Part shown: one piece after another, positions 50,801 through 62,614 of the stretch | How the letters are laid out: each line of letters begins with the position of its first letter | Numbering within the stretch: position 1 is the stretch's first letter | Assembly: GCA_020284085.1 (NCBI GenBank) | Contig: JACEVL010000521.1 | Coordinates: 729,501-793,500, forward strand | Length of the DNA stretch: 64,000 nt | Reading direction: 5' to 3' | Source of the DNA: Aporrectodea caliginosa | Taxonomy: Eukaryota > Annelida > Clitellata > Crassiclitellata > Lumbricidae | Position numbers and translations under genes: made by a program | Notes under the pieces: model-generated | Database searches by the model: none | Told to the model about the DNA's origin: nothing | Seen by the model: only the letters and a program-made list of their open reading frames with translations

Positions 50801-53800
50801 GAGTTATTGAAAGAGTTATTGAAAAGAGTTATTGAAAAGAGTTATTGAAAAGAGTTATTTGAAAAGAGTTATTGAAAAGAGAGTTATTGAAAAGAGTTAT
50901 TGAAAAGAGTTATTGAAAAGAGTTATTGAAAAGAGTTATTGAAAAGAGTTATTGAAAAGAGTTATTGAAAAGAGTTATTGAAAAGAGTTATTGAAAAGAG
51001 TTATTGAAAAGAGTTATTGAAAAAGAGTTATTGAAAAGAGTTATTGAAAAGAGTTATTGAAAAGAGAGTTATTGAAAAGAGTTATTGAAAAGAGTTATTG
51101 AAAAGAGTTATTGAAAAGAGTTATTGAAAAGAGTTATTGAAAAAGAGTTATTGAAAAGAGTTATTGAAAAGAGTTATTGAAAAGAGTTATTGAAAGAGTT
51201 ATTGAAAAGAGTTATTGAAAAGAGTTATTGAAAAGAGTTATTGAAAAGAGTTATTGAAAAAGAGTTATTGAAAAGAGTTATTGAAAAGAGTTATTGAAAA
51301 AGTTATTGAAAAGTGTTATTGAAAAGAGTTATTGAAAAGAGTTATTGAAAAGAGTTATTGAAAAGAGTTATTGAAAAGAGTTATTGAAAAGAGTTATTGA
51401 AAAGAGTTATTGAAAAGAGTTATTGAAAAGAGTTATTGAAAAGAGTTATTGAAAAGAGTTATTGAAAAGAGTTATTGAAAAGAGTTATTGAAAAGAGTTA
51501 TTGAAAAGAGTTATTGAAAAGAGTTAATGAAAAGAGTTATTGAAAAGAGTTATTGAAAAGAGATATTGAAAAGAGTAATGGACTCGTCCAGTAACCCGAA
51601 AGTTGATAAAGTTGAAGTGTTTCAGTTGATGTCAACTGCAAAACGTTTTCGATAATTAACTTCTATTATGCCGCGTTCAAAGAGGTATGCATATTTTTTA
51701 ATTCATTTTTTTCTTTCTACATTCGCTTTCTTACAGATGTTTTCCGCATATATATTGAATGATTTCAGTTTCTGCTGTTTGTATTTGCTGACACTGGTCC
51801 GCGATCTTGACGTCCCATATATGGGACGCTATGCATGAAAGGCTACATGAACTTTTGTTGTTCTGTTGTTGCATGTTTATAGATATACCGTTCACGAGGT
51901 TGTGTCTATGCTTGAGAATGATGAAGATTTCATGAGTGATGAAGATATACTTCGCTGTTTGCACTTTGCAGACAATCTGTCTCTGCCTGCTGGTGACAAA
52001 CTGGCGAAGGTCCGGCCATTGTATGACATGATGAATAAGCGCTTCCTGCAGTACTTTCCCGTTGAGCAGCATGTCGATGTTGATGAATCAATGATTCCTT
52101 ATTACGGTAGACATTCTGCCAAGCAGTTCATCAGAGGGAAACCTATACGGTTCGGCTACAAAGTTTGGTGCCCTCAACACGCGTCTCGGGTACCTTGTAC
52201 AGTGTGATCCATACCAGGGTGAAGGTCCGTATCTGAATCCTCAGTTGGGGCTTGGTGGATCTGTTGTCCGTTATTTACTCAACAAATTGCCGAAGCTGAA
52301 CTACTGCCTGTACATCGACAACTACTTCACGTCGCTGAAATTACTGGACCAATTGAGACGTGACAACATTGCAACAGTTGGAACCGTGCGCTCAAACCGA
52401 ATTGAGAAGTGCCCATTGAAAGATGCTGCTCTAATGAAGAAGGATGATCGTGGTTCCTACGACTTCCGCACGGATGTGACTTCCGGAACTATCGTAGTCA
52501 GATGGCAGGACAATAGCATTGTCACCATTGCATCCAACACTTTTGGTGTTCAACCAATCGCACATACTAAGCGTTGGTCAGTTGCGAAGAACTGTGAAAT
52601 ATCAGTAGCACAGCCATGTCTTATCGCCAAGTACAACTACGGAATGGGCGGGACTGATCACATGGATCAGAACATACAGCAGTACCGGATCGGCATCAGA
52701 TGCAAGAAATGGTGGTGGCAGCTATTTGCTTACCAAGTGGACGTGGCAGTGCAGAATTCATGGCTGATTTACCGGCAAACTCCTGCCTCTGATGCACAAC
52801 CAATGTCATTTCTGCAGTTCCGAAGATCAGTCGTACAGGCATATGTGCTAAAGTACAAGTCACGGTCAACCATTGGTCGCCCGGTGGGACGAAGTCGCGC
52901 TCTGGATGAACGAGTACCAGCTGAGGCTAGATTTGATGGACATAATCATTTCATCCAACGAATTGCCACTCAGCGCAGATGTGCCCACTGCGGTATGAAG
53001 GCAAAGACGGTCTGCGAGAAATATACCGTTACCGTTCACGATCGCTGTTTTGCTGACTTTCACTCAAAGTAGCATTGCGCATCAAGAACGTCATGACACT
53101 CACATTGACAAAGAGTTAAAGACTGGTCCATGGATTATTCTGTCTGTTATACTATAGCGTTTATAGATAGCATGCACAATTACCTTGTTTTATAATGTTC
53201 ATTACACGGTGCTATATTTTGAAGTCATTTTCATTGTAATTATGTTAATTCTGCCGATAACTTGCAATAATTCAGATATAAAATTGCTGTTGACTTATCC
53301 AGTATTAACAGTTACAGTTCATCTGCATCCTCTATTCACCATTATACTGTTTATGCAGTTATCATAAACGTTTCTGACTGATTCGCCCATATATGATTTC
53401 ATGTAGCCATTCGTGCATAGCGTCCCATATATGGGACGCGTTTTGAAACATGCAAAACTAACAAAACGTTCATTTCTTTGGCAAAAACCTTTCACATATC
53501 TTGTACAAATACCATCAGGTGCTGAATTTCCAAATTTGGCACAATTTTGAAAAGTCATGCAGTAATGGGTTAAAAATAAAATAAATAAAAATAGTGTTCT
53601 TGTCGCATTATCAATCAATGGTGATTTTCCAGGCTGTTGCTACCTTGCAAGAGAACTTGTCCTGCAAAGCGATCTTATGCGCGTTCAGGCAAGCATGGAC
53701 TGTCTTTAAGAGGTTCATCTAGAAGTCCTTACATATACATCTCGACACGAAAGATTTGCTACAGAAATATAGATCTAATGGACATTAACTGCGGACGACT

Positions 53801-56800
53801 GAAGACTGAAAAGACTTACCTCCGCACCACGTGGTACATAGGGAGGGAGCGACGCTGAAAAGATTGAAAGCAACAGTTTAACGCACAAATTCATGAATAA
53901 TTATATGTTTTGTAGAGTGCAAATTCTTAGGTTTAGTTTTTCAATCTTAGTGCGTTATGAGCCATCTCGGCAATCTTTCTTAGCGGTATGGATTAATGAG
54001 AGATTAAAAACGATTATAGCCTATATGTGATACCTGATAATTTTATTATCATTGTCATTATCATACTATTATTACAATTACCATTATTTTTGTGTAGGCC
54101 TAATCTTAATGATATTGAGATAATAATAATCATCATCATCATCAGTGGCGCACTCTGTATAAGGCGATAGCGTCATCTTGGTCTTCGGGTTGTCTCAAAG
54201 GCTTTGATATCCTGAAGTCCAGAGGATGGAGATCCAGCGTTCGGGTCCACGTGCATGCGCCATATTATGTATGTATGGCATGATATGATGTATATGATAT
54301 ATGATATGTGACATATGCTGCATGATAGAGGACATATACTGTTGCTTACCAATCTCCCGTGCGATCTAAACAAGAAACAAACGAATTTATCAAGCGTATA
54401 GCTGTTCCATTTTACCGTGACCTTAATCCACATCAAAAGCAACAGGTCGATAGCTTCTTAGAAGTTGATGAAGACAACAATGACGACGAAAACGAAGAAG
54501 AATAAAACAATAACAAGAAGAAAAAGGGAAAGAAAGAGGTAGTGAAGACGATGAAGAAAAGGAAAAGAAAAGAAGGGAAAAAGGAAGAAAAATGAAGAGC
54601 AACAGTTGAAGTAACTTGAGAACCAGCCACGTTAATAAAGTGTCAGCGACTTCAGATTTTTAGCTTTGGCATATCACGTTGGGTGGTCAGTCCTCACCCT
54701 TCCCTCCTGATCTTCTCATTGACAGCGTGCAGTTAGTGTTTTCGCATCTGCAGCTGTGTTGGCCAGTTAAGCTGAGTTGGGGCGCAAGTTAAGATGCATC
54801 TTTGAAGAAACTTATGCTCTGACAGAGATTTGAATCTTAAAGGCGGTGTAAAGTAATAAGAACCGGGTGTAAAGCAGTGCTTTAGGTTAAACACGGTGGT
54901 GCATTCCATTGTAAGCTTATGTATTAATTTACGTTACGTTAGGCCTACGTAGCCTAATGCTAGAGTGCAAAGGGTTGGATTTAAACAATTGCGCCACATT
55001 CTATCATTCTATGTTACTGGATGTGTGATGCCACGTGCGCTAGACACCGGCGTTATAAGATTCACTACACTGGCTGCCTGATGAGGAAAGATTCAGTTCA
55101 ATCCAAGACCATGCTCCCGAGCCAGGCCTCGTTGGTCGTCTTAGCCCCCGGGATAAATACAAGAGTTGTTGTATCATTTGGGAACCAGTCGGGTCTTTAA
55201 TCGCTTCGCTCGGCTGCCCGGGAAAATCTACACGCTCTTCTACTATAGACTCGTGGGGCGCGGTGGTGTAGGGGTATGTTCGGTGCCTTGCAGCCCGAGG
55301 GTTGCGGGTTCGAATCCACCTCAAGCCGCCGCGTAGGGACCCCTGGGCAAGTCCTTCACTCGCAATTGCTCATGCGCTTCGGCGTGAAACTCCGATTCAG
55401 TGTCCGCGCTGTAGTCGGGAGCGCCTCTGAGTAGAAATCTTGAAGGGGCGCTATAACAAGTGCTCATACATACATACATAGACACCAGCACGAGGACTCT
55501 GTGCACTGTCTCTCACAGGTTCCTCCCTTTGGAACAGTAAATTCGCACAATAGCTGCTAACCTGGTCCATGTAACTTTCTGGTCGTTTCCTAAGATGCAC
55601 CCGTTTAAATCCCGCAGACAACCATGTTCACCACATATTTTAGGAGTTCTTAAGATGTGTTCTGTTCAAGCCCAAATTTATACGTACATACATAGCCTAC
55701 TAATTACACTTGCAATAGAGAGACATAGGCCTACATTACATGGGATGATGGGAAGATCGAGGGAGCTAATTCGTCCTATAACCCCTAGGCCCTATGCATA
55801 ATTCGTTGCATTGGCTTCCTGTTCAGCAAAGGATTTGTCAAATTGGGGCTGATAACTTAACTTATAAAACATTAAGTCTGGTCGTCAGATGGCGTTAAAC
55901 GCTGGATAATGCTATTCTCTCTTTTGACACCTTTAATACGTCTTCGATCGACCTTATGAATTCGTCATTCGCGTTATATCGCTAGCTCTCAGAACTTTAA
56001 CCATAGACTGAATGTATGGTTATGTCTACGTCAACGACCTTGGAATCCACAAGGTTCACCCTAACAATGGATACTACGTTCGTATACTTTTGCGCGCTCT
56101 TCTATAATGCAGCAACGGGCCTTCTCGGTTCTGGCCCGTGTGGGCTTCCTCTGGAGCTGAGTCTCCTACCTAGGATCTCTATATTTGTATTCTATACCTC
56201 TCTGAAAGCTTCCCTTTTCAACCGTGGATGACCGGGAGCGCCTCTGAGTAGATATCTTGAAGGGGCGCTATATACAATACAATACAACACAACACAATAC
56301 AACTGGGGCGCGGTGGTATAGGGGTAATCGGTGCCTTGCAGCTGGAGGGTTGCGGGTTCGAATCCACCTCAAAGCCGCCGCGTAGGGACCCTGGCAAGTC
56401 CTTCACTCGCAATTGCTCATGCGACTGGCGTGAAACTCCGATTCAGCGTCCGCGCAGTAGTCGGGAGACTGAATGGGCAATCTGGTAGGGGCGCTATAAC
56501 AAGTGTTCAAATACAATACAATACAATATCAAGTTTATTTCATTGATTGACTGACTGACTGACTGACTGAATGAATGTTTAATAATTATTGCTTGCTTGC
56601 TGGCTTGATTGATTGATATAAACAACATTTATGCTCCAGAGGAGTTTATTTACTGTAGAGGCGTGTTAATAAACGAATCATTTCATTTACCTGAAGGGAT
56701 TGGTCGGCAGGTAATATCGTCGGTTGTATTGAACCCGGGTGCACAGGCACATGTCTGGTTGAGGCAGACACTGTGTTCGATGAACGCAGCGCAGTGATCG

Positions 56801-59800
56801 TCCCTCCTACATGCCTGGCCGAGATGCGTCGCAACGCACGACCGCCCGGCCAAAGCCTTGTACCCTGGGGCGCACTGACATCGCCCGTCGATGCACTCCG
56901 CCTTGTAGACTGCCGAACTGCAGGCTTCGGCTTCGGTGCAGACCGTCTTGCTGAGGACGACGTTGACACAGTGATTGGAGGCGATGTTCGGGTAATAGCC
57001 TGGGATGCAGACGCAGACACCCAATGGACTGCAGGTGGTTGAGTTCATTGCGTTGGAGCAACGGTCGTCTGTGTTGCATGGAAGGACGCCCACCTGTTGG
57101 ATTGCATGCGGAGAATATCAATGAGAGAAGAGCGGTGGTTGGTTGCGTGAATGGATGGGTTGGTGGATGATGGTTGGATGAATTAAGGGGTGGATGGATG
57201 GATGGAGGAAAAGACGAACTGATTGATGGATGTATTGTTCTACTGGACGAATCTTTGGACGGTGAAGTGGGTGAGGGAATGAGCGGATGATGGATGGGTG
57301 GAGGATGATGTAGGGATGAATGAAGAAAGAGATGGAAGACTAGACAGATGGATAAATGCATGCATTGGTTGGATTTAAGGATGGATGCATGGATACATGG
57401 GTGCATGGATAGATACATGGGTGCATGTATGGAGAATGGACGCATATTGCAACCAGAGATAAATAGAACACACAATAGTAAAGCATGGTAATGATTTGTT
57501 TTACTTGTACTGGAAAGGCGCCGTTACGAAGGCATTAGATCACTCGGTTTAAGCGCAGACACAAAGCATCAGTCGCCCAGTGAGGTGGAGATGCAACTGA
57601 CCTGGAGAAGTGCACAACCAGTTTCATCGACGTCCGGATAGAACCCCTTGTCACAGACGCAGTTTCCGGTGCTGGAGCAGACGGAGTTCCTGACGAGTGA
57701 TTGACAGTTGGTGTCGTTGTAGCATCCTATGCGGTTGACAGGTGCTCGTCTGCATCCACTGCGTGTCTCCTTCGGTTCGAATCCTGCCTTGCAGACGCAT
57801 TTCATCTGCTCCGAACATCGCGAGTGTTCCATCGCTCTGAGGCACTCTGCGTCCCTCTCACACTCATCGCCCACCCTCAGCACAACACACATCCGGTTGT
57901 CTCCCGTCTCTCGGTAACCAGGCTCACAGCGACACTTCCCTCCAACGCAGGTCGACTGAGCAACGGCCACTGTGCAGTCATCGACCGATTGGCACTGGTC
58001 ACCGATCCTCCGCTTCACACAGGTTCTATTGTCATCGCTGGCCAGGTGACCAGGCTGGCAGAGGCAGACGCCGGAGGATGTGGAGCACCTGCTGTGGTTG
58101 ACCGCTGCACAGTCGGCGTCGGTCAAGCAACCGTCCATCCCGATCGTTCTCGGAAGACACAGGCGAGGGTTGGCGCCATAGAAGCCAGTTGCGCATGCGC
58201 AGCGCTGGCCAACGCAGATCGTGCTATTCATCGATGCCTGGCACCCTTGGCTGCTGCTGCAGGGAGAATTGAGTTCGTAGCGGATGCAGTTGCGTCGAGA
58301 TGCATCTGGGTAGAAGGCGGAGTTGCAGAGGCAGAGACCGTCTGGACTGCAGTGAGTGTTGGTGAAGTGGAGGAGACATTCGGAATCCGATCTGCATTCG
58401 AAGGAGTCGATCAACGCTTGAACATTGAAAATGCTCACGATTTTTAAACAATTGAAAATATGACATTTGACTGCTTAGTTTTGTTGTCATCGCTGCCAGA
58501 AAACTATCACAACAGCTCATAATAAATATGCCAACATCAGTTATATTACCAGAGCGGTTAACAAACGGCACAAAATTTCAAAGCGTTCAAAAACTAAACA
58601 ATGATAGCGATTAGGAAGGCACGTCTGACACTGCTGCTGACCAGCACTATGAGCAAACTGTCCTCATCAAGCTATCTTATTCATTAAAATAGCTTATCTC
58701 CTTACTGGAAGACTCTGTTAATAATGCAGACATTCGTAGTTAGCCTATCCAACTTCAGTCAGGTGTCAATCACTTTCCTAACTGTAGGAAGATCAGCCTT
58801 TTTATCCCTCTCGCCACTACACTTCTTTGCACCATTCACTGTACCTGTCTAGATTCCAATCCTGTGATTCTGGATTTGGAGATGAACCTGATCAGAGATG
58901 CCTCAGTCAATTTGTTTTTGACTAAGCGCCGGATCCCAGAACTCTGCGGACGCTAAAGGACTACAGAGATAACAAGTGTTGCTAATGATATAATACACAC
59001 GCACACACAATCACACCAACACACATATACATGCATTGTATACGCATACATAATAGATGCTTACGTATGATGCACTGTGCCAGATTCTTGGTCGGTTCGT
59101 ATCCTTGGTTACAGCGACACATGTTGCTTACACAACTGCTTTTGTTAACCGCCATGGCACAGTCGCTCGGCTGTTGGCAGGTGTCGTTTATCTTTCCTGT
59201 TGAAACAATCGTTTTAAGTTTAACTAAAGCTTAAGCTGAAACACTCATAAAATATTTTTCAGTTCATGCAGCTTTTGTTTTTAAATAACTCAGCTTCAAA
59301 TTTCAGATTCAAATTCGTTTATTCCGATGAAATAGTGACAATGTCTATTCATTTTAGTTTCAAAGAAAACACTATTCCTTCACTCCAATAAATCATTAGC
59401 TAGATATATATACAGAGAAATAACTTAAATAATGGCTGAAACGGAAGCTGCTGAGGAAAGATGAGCAGATGAAGAATAAGTCTGAATGAGATCATCGTGT
59501 CCACAACGCAGTAATGAATTTCAAGAACTAATTTAGGTTTCAAGGATCCTCTGTATTGTCTGCCTCTTACATATAAATAAACGCCGGATAAGCATTGCTT
59601 TCTCTGCAGAAGAGACGCAGAGAAAGAAAACTTAAACTATGGACAGCCCGGAAGATCATCTTCCGCTCGATGCTCGACTTTAATTCAATGCAAACGATAT
59701 CAAATAAATTATAGGCCTACTCCGGACTATTGCAACCTGAAAGCGAGTGCCAGGCTAGTTCGAAATCGATTCTTCGGAATAGGATTCTTTTGCCTTCTAT

Positions 59801-62512
59801 ATTGTCTATTTATTTTCAAAATTATTTATTGATTTATTTAATTTATTTCCTGCGCATAAGTGAATCTGAGGCGTGAGATCAGTTTACGCAAAATATGGAA
59901 GGTTCGTAACACAAAAGAGCAGAGACAGAACGCGCAGTAGTGGTTGATATAATTATGCATGCACTCTATATCAGCCGTAGTACACTGATTTTTATTTTAA
60001 TGAATGGGGGTTGAGTTAATGTTCTGTGTAGCTGAAAGCATTACTTTAACAGAGAATTAAACTAGAAATGTTGCGGAACTCACGTCTGATACATTGATCG
60101 GTTTGGCTCAAGTGTTGGTAGTGGCCTGGAGCACAACCACATAGCCCGTTGATGCAAGCCGTGTTTGGAACGGCATCAAAACAGTCTCGGTCAATGTCAC
60201 AGGCATCACCGATATGCCCTATGAAAACCAACATTTTCAATAGGCATCAATGCCAAGAAATTGGATATAAATTCAAGCATTATATGATGACTTATAAGCA
60301 AGTACTTTACAAAATTACATAATCGTTATTTGTATCTCTTATACTATGACGTCGATTTTTTACAGTTACAAAAAGAGATCTAATGACCGCGCGATGTTGA
60401 TTGTTATGGTGGTGGCGGTTCTGCTGATAGCGTTGATAGTGGTGTTGTTTGTGGCGATGGTGTTCGTGTTGGTTGCGGTAGTGTTGGTTCTTGTGGTAGT
60501 GATGACGGTTTTGTTGGTGGTTGTGGAAATTATGGTCGCGGTGCAAATATCACTGCAAATATCATCACTAACGTTACCACCTCAACCAGAACGGTTGAGA
60601 TGGTCCTGTTAGTGATGATATTTGCAGTGGTGGTTTTTTGTCGGCGATGATAATGAAAATAACTATGACGACGATGACGATGATGATAATGTTGATTAAA
60701 TAATAATAATAAGAGAACAGTAGATAACGTCAGTTATATATATAGCGTACGTTGGATGCATTCGGTGCCAAGTGAGTTGTTTCTCCAGCCAGATATACAG
60801 CGACAGATGCCTCTCATACTATCTTTGGCGTAAGGTGGATTAACAGCTGCGCAGGTGGAGTTTCGAACTGTTGCGTTGCATGGACAACAGTTCCCAGGCT
60901 CCAGGCTGCACCTCAAACCAATATGTTTGTCTACACAGAGAATTGAACAGTTTCAACATTAATTAATCAATTCTCTCGTTATTTAGATCTAGCTTTTTTT
61001 AGTTCAATCAATCAACTGTTTCAACGATGCTGATGTCGTTGGCTGCCATTATTCTAACTTTTAGGTCTAATCGTAGTCGCTTCTGAGGTTTGATAAGCGT
61101 TGGACAATTGACACAATAATACGATTACTTGCTTGTCCACTTACTTGTTTACTTAGTTACTTAATTACAATCAACCAACCAATCAGTAAATATGGACAGT
61201 CAGTAAATCAGACAATCGATGAATCAAGTATCATTAATAATCATTCATTCACTATCACCACACCGCATGTGGAACGACAATTATCATTAAACTGATTTCA
61301 ACTGGACACAACAGGACTTGACTGGTCTATACTTAGACTAGATTGGGTCAGACAACAATCTACAGTAGACCTACTCTGACGAGGTCAGATTAGATTAGAT
61401 CCGACCAGACCAGAACATGCCAGAGCAGATAAGACGGTTAATACCACCAGATCAAAGAAGATTAGAGTTAGCTAAAAAAAAGTTTGGTAATATTACATTC
61501 GTCTGACAGATCTGAACAGTCTTTGTCTCCATCGAGGTACCATTCGATGCCAATGCAGTTTCCGTTCTGGCACTTGAATTTCTTCTTGTTTTGTAGGCCT
61601 AACTGTTCTGACGTGCACTCGGAATTCGGAGGAACTCCTGCGCACAATTACAGAAACAGACTCTGTAAGATAGCGATTGGAAACAATTTTTTCGACAATA
61701 ATCGACATGTTTCTAAAATGGACCTTAAGTAATTAATTATGATTACTAATTAACCTTCGTCTGAATTGTCTTCGCAATCGTTGATAGTGTTGTTGACCAA
61801 GTCTTGTGAAATGCAGGTGCGGTTATTCATACAGGTGAACAGGTCAGGTCCACAGACCGCCATCGCAGCTGAGAAAAAACAACGTCAAACACTATTATGT
61901 AGAATATACCTGAATGCTTAAAATAGTTTAAGAGCTGATAACATAGGCTATTGAATTACTATTTCTCTGCTGGTGTTGGTATTATGGTGGTGGTGATGGC
62001 GGAGGCGATAGTGGTGGTTGTGATGATTTTAGGTAGGCGTTGTATTGTATGGTAGGCCTATCTGTCAATCAGAGGCGCGCGAGAGGTATGTAACGCGGTG
62101 ATGTAATGTAACGTAACATCTGCATAGTACGTCTTAATAGACTCTCAGAGGTTTTGTGTATGTAGATATCAATCAGATGGAAAAGATAGTTTCTGTCTTA
62201 GGTAGGTGTTGTATTCTATTGTGTTTGTGTGATTACAAAGGTCATTGGCGTTGCCCTCCTCCTTGGCTTGGGACTGGCACCACTAGAAAATGACAGTGGC
62301 GAGATTTTGATGGTGTTGTTGGTTGTAGTTATTGTGATGGTGACCAGAATTATCGGCAAAAGACCAGGCTGTCTTCGCAGAGACCACAAAAATACTTGTT
62401 ATTTAAACTATTATTTAGAGATGAGAACAAACGGACGATCTTCCTTGCCTGGCAAGAGGAAGAAGATCAGTAATATCGCACTGGATGCTAACAGTTTCCA
62501 CGGACGTTTCAT
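47810..62512 (-). CDS. LDLa/EB-module single-pass membrane protein, 10 exons, 751 aa
   Basis: Exons on the minus strand: 62512-62449, 61868-61755, 61637-61497, 60930-60751, 60218-60084, 59196-59065, 58416-57602, 57093-56691, 48408-48318, 47990-47810 (2,256 nt, in frame). Phases match at every junction, mostly 1-1. Exon 1 gives a signal peptide ([12 protein letters not shown]), predicted to be cut after AMA. Exons 2 and 3 are LDLa domains ([32 protein letters not shown]). Exons 4-8 hold twelve six-cysteine EB/EGF-like modules (for example [20 protein letters not shown]), with many N-glycosylation sites. Exon 9 is the membrane helix ([20 protein letters not shown]) and a basic stop-transfer (RKKLKKRLR). 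Exon 10 is the cytoplasmic tail ending [15 protein letters not shown]. Intron 1 seems to use a GC donor (CAG|GCAAGG). This is a likely cell-surface receptor or adhesion protein; EB modules are known from nematode, arthropod and mollusc proteins, but the ligand is unknown. Confidence 0.85.
48750..51580. repeat. 2.8-kb minisatellite of a 13-bp unit, within an intron
   Basis: More than 200 head-to-tail copies of GAAAAGAGTTATT with rare variants (GAAAGAGTTATT, GAAAAAGAGTTATT, GAAAAAAGAGTTATT). The edges are diverged and the interior very uniform. It is entirely inside the 8.3-kb intron between the last extracellular exon and the membrane-helix exon of the LDLa/EB gene. Every frame has stops. Confidence 0.97.
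51668..53072 (+). pseudogene. piggyBac transposase with short intron, internal deletion and one frameshift
   Basis: Exon 51668-51684 (MPRSK, AGAG|GTATGC) joins in phase to 51883 onward ([24 protein letters not shown]). After SDED the text jumps to [20 protein letters not shown], so an N-terminal segment appears deleted in frame. Catalytic Asp regions are [29 protein letters not shown] and [11 protein letters not shown]. An extra C in CCC at 52171-52173 shifts the frame; after it the correct frame reads [20 protein letters not shown] and continues to the stop at 53070. The C-terminal Cys/His cluster is [15 protein letters not shown]. One frameshift and the deletion make it inactive. Confidence 0.85.
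51668..53447 (+). mobile_element. Third piggyBac element (relic) in the same intron
   Basis: A transposase pseudogene flanked by palindromes GTCCCATATATGGGAC (51811-51835 on the left, inside the putative intron; 53418-53438 on the right). A possible right end is CAGTAATGGG|TTAA near 53570. The left terminal inverted repeat was not found, perhaps lost next to the minisatellite. Confidence 0.65.
53575..54660. other. Intron sequence without assigned function
   Basis: Contains a very good acceptor/donor pair on the minus strand framing only 16 nt (about 54357-54342) and purine-rich simple sequence (54490-54600). No exon could be joined in phase. Confidence 0.3.
54665..54840 (-). mobile_element. 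Worn tRNA-derived SINE (family of 30905-31130)
   Basis: Shares GTGGTCAGTCCTCACCCTTC-like and TTGGCCAGTTAAGCTGAGTT segments with 30905-31130. The B box is degraded (GATTTGAATC). Confidence 0.5.
55255..55482 (+). mobile_element. Full-length tRNA-derived SINE with LINE-like tail
   Basis: The head GGGGCGCGGTGGTGTAGGGG contains the A box, and GCGGGTTCGAATCCACC the B box. The middle has AAGTCCTTCACTCGCAATTG. The tail GGGAGCGCCTCTGAGTAGAA, then CTTGAAGGGGCGCTATAAC, is followed by CATA repeats. Confidence 0.85.
56080..56295 (+). pseudogene. LINE 3' end carrying the same tail as the SINEs
   Basis: Encodes [20 protein letters not shown] and [10 protein letters not shown] (the WNSLP..F..SLKASLF signature with changes). 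It continues into CCGGGAGCGCCTCTGAGTAG, then CTTGAAGGGGCGCTATATAC and an AATAC-repeat tail. Confidence 0.65.
56305..56530 (+). mobile_element. Full-length tRNA-derived SINE, second copy
   Basis: GGGGCGCGGTGGTATAGGGG (A box), GCGGGTTCGAATCCACC (B box), the same body as 55255-55482, a tail GGTAGGGGCGCTATAACAAG and AATAC repeats. Confidence 0.85.
57150..57440. repeat. Imperfect GGATG-rich simple sequence in an intron
   Basis: Scattered GGATGGATGG and GATGGATG units in the intron between exons 7 and 8 of the LDLa/EB gene. Confidence 0.6.
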
Positions 62513-62614
62513 TTTCCCTCCAAATTTTTAAAGTACCTGGCAGTGAAACAGAGAGAGACAACAAAGCGTAAATTATGTAATAAATGATAATAATAGCAAG
62601 ATTAACGACGACGA

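Noticed and set aside
48750..51580. CRISPR-like regular repeat
   Set aside because: There are no spacers and the unit is only 13 bp in head-to-tail copies. It is a minisatellite in a eukaryotic intron.
54342..54357. 16-nt micro-exon on the minus strand with excellent splice sites
   Set aside because: Inserting it between 56691 and 48408 breaks the reading frame of the membrane exon.
54173..54442. Minus frame ending [15 protein letters not shown] as an extra exon of the LDLa/EB gene
   Set aside because: No acceptor in a usable phase was found, and the gene is already complete without it.
55261..55325. Functional tRNA gene
   Set aside because: Same reason: this is the tRNA-derived head of a SINE, repeated at 56305.
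57701..58447. 248-codon plus-strand open frame
   Set aside because: It is the antisense of the EB-module exon. Its composition follows the Cys-rich sense strand and it has no domain.
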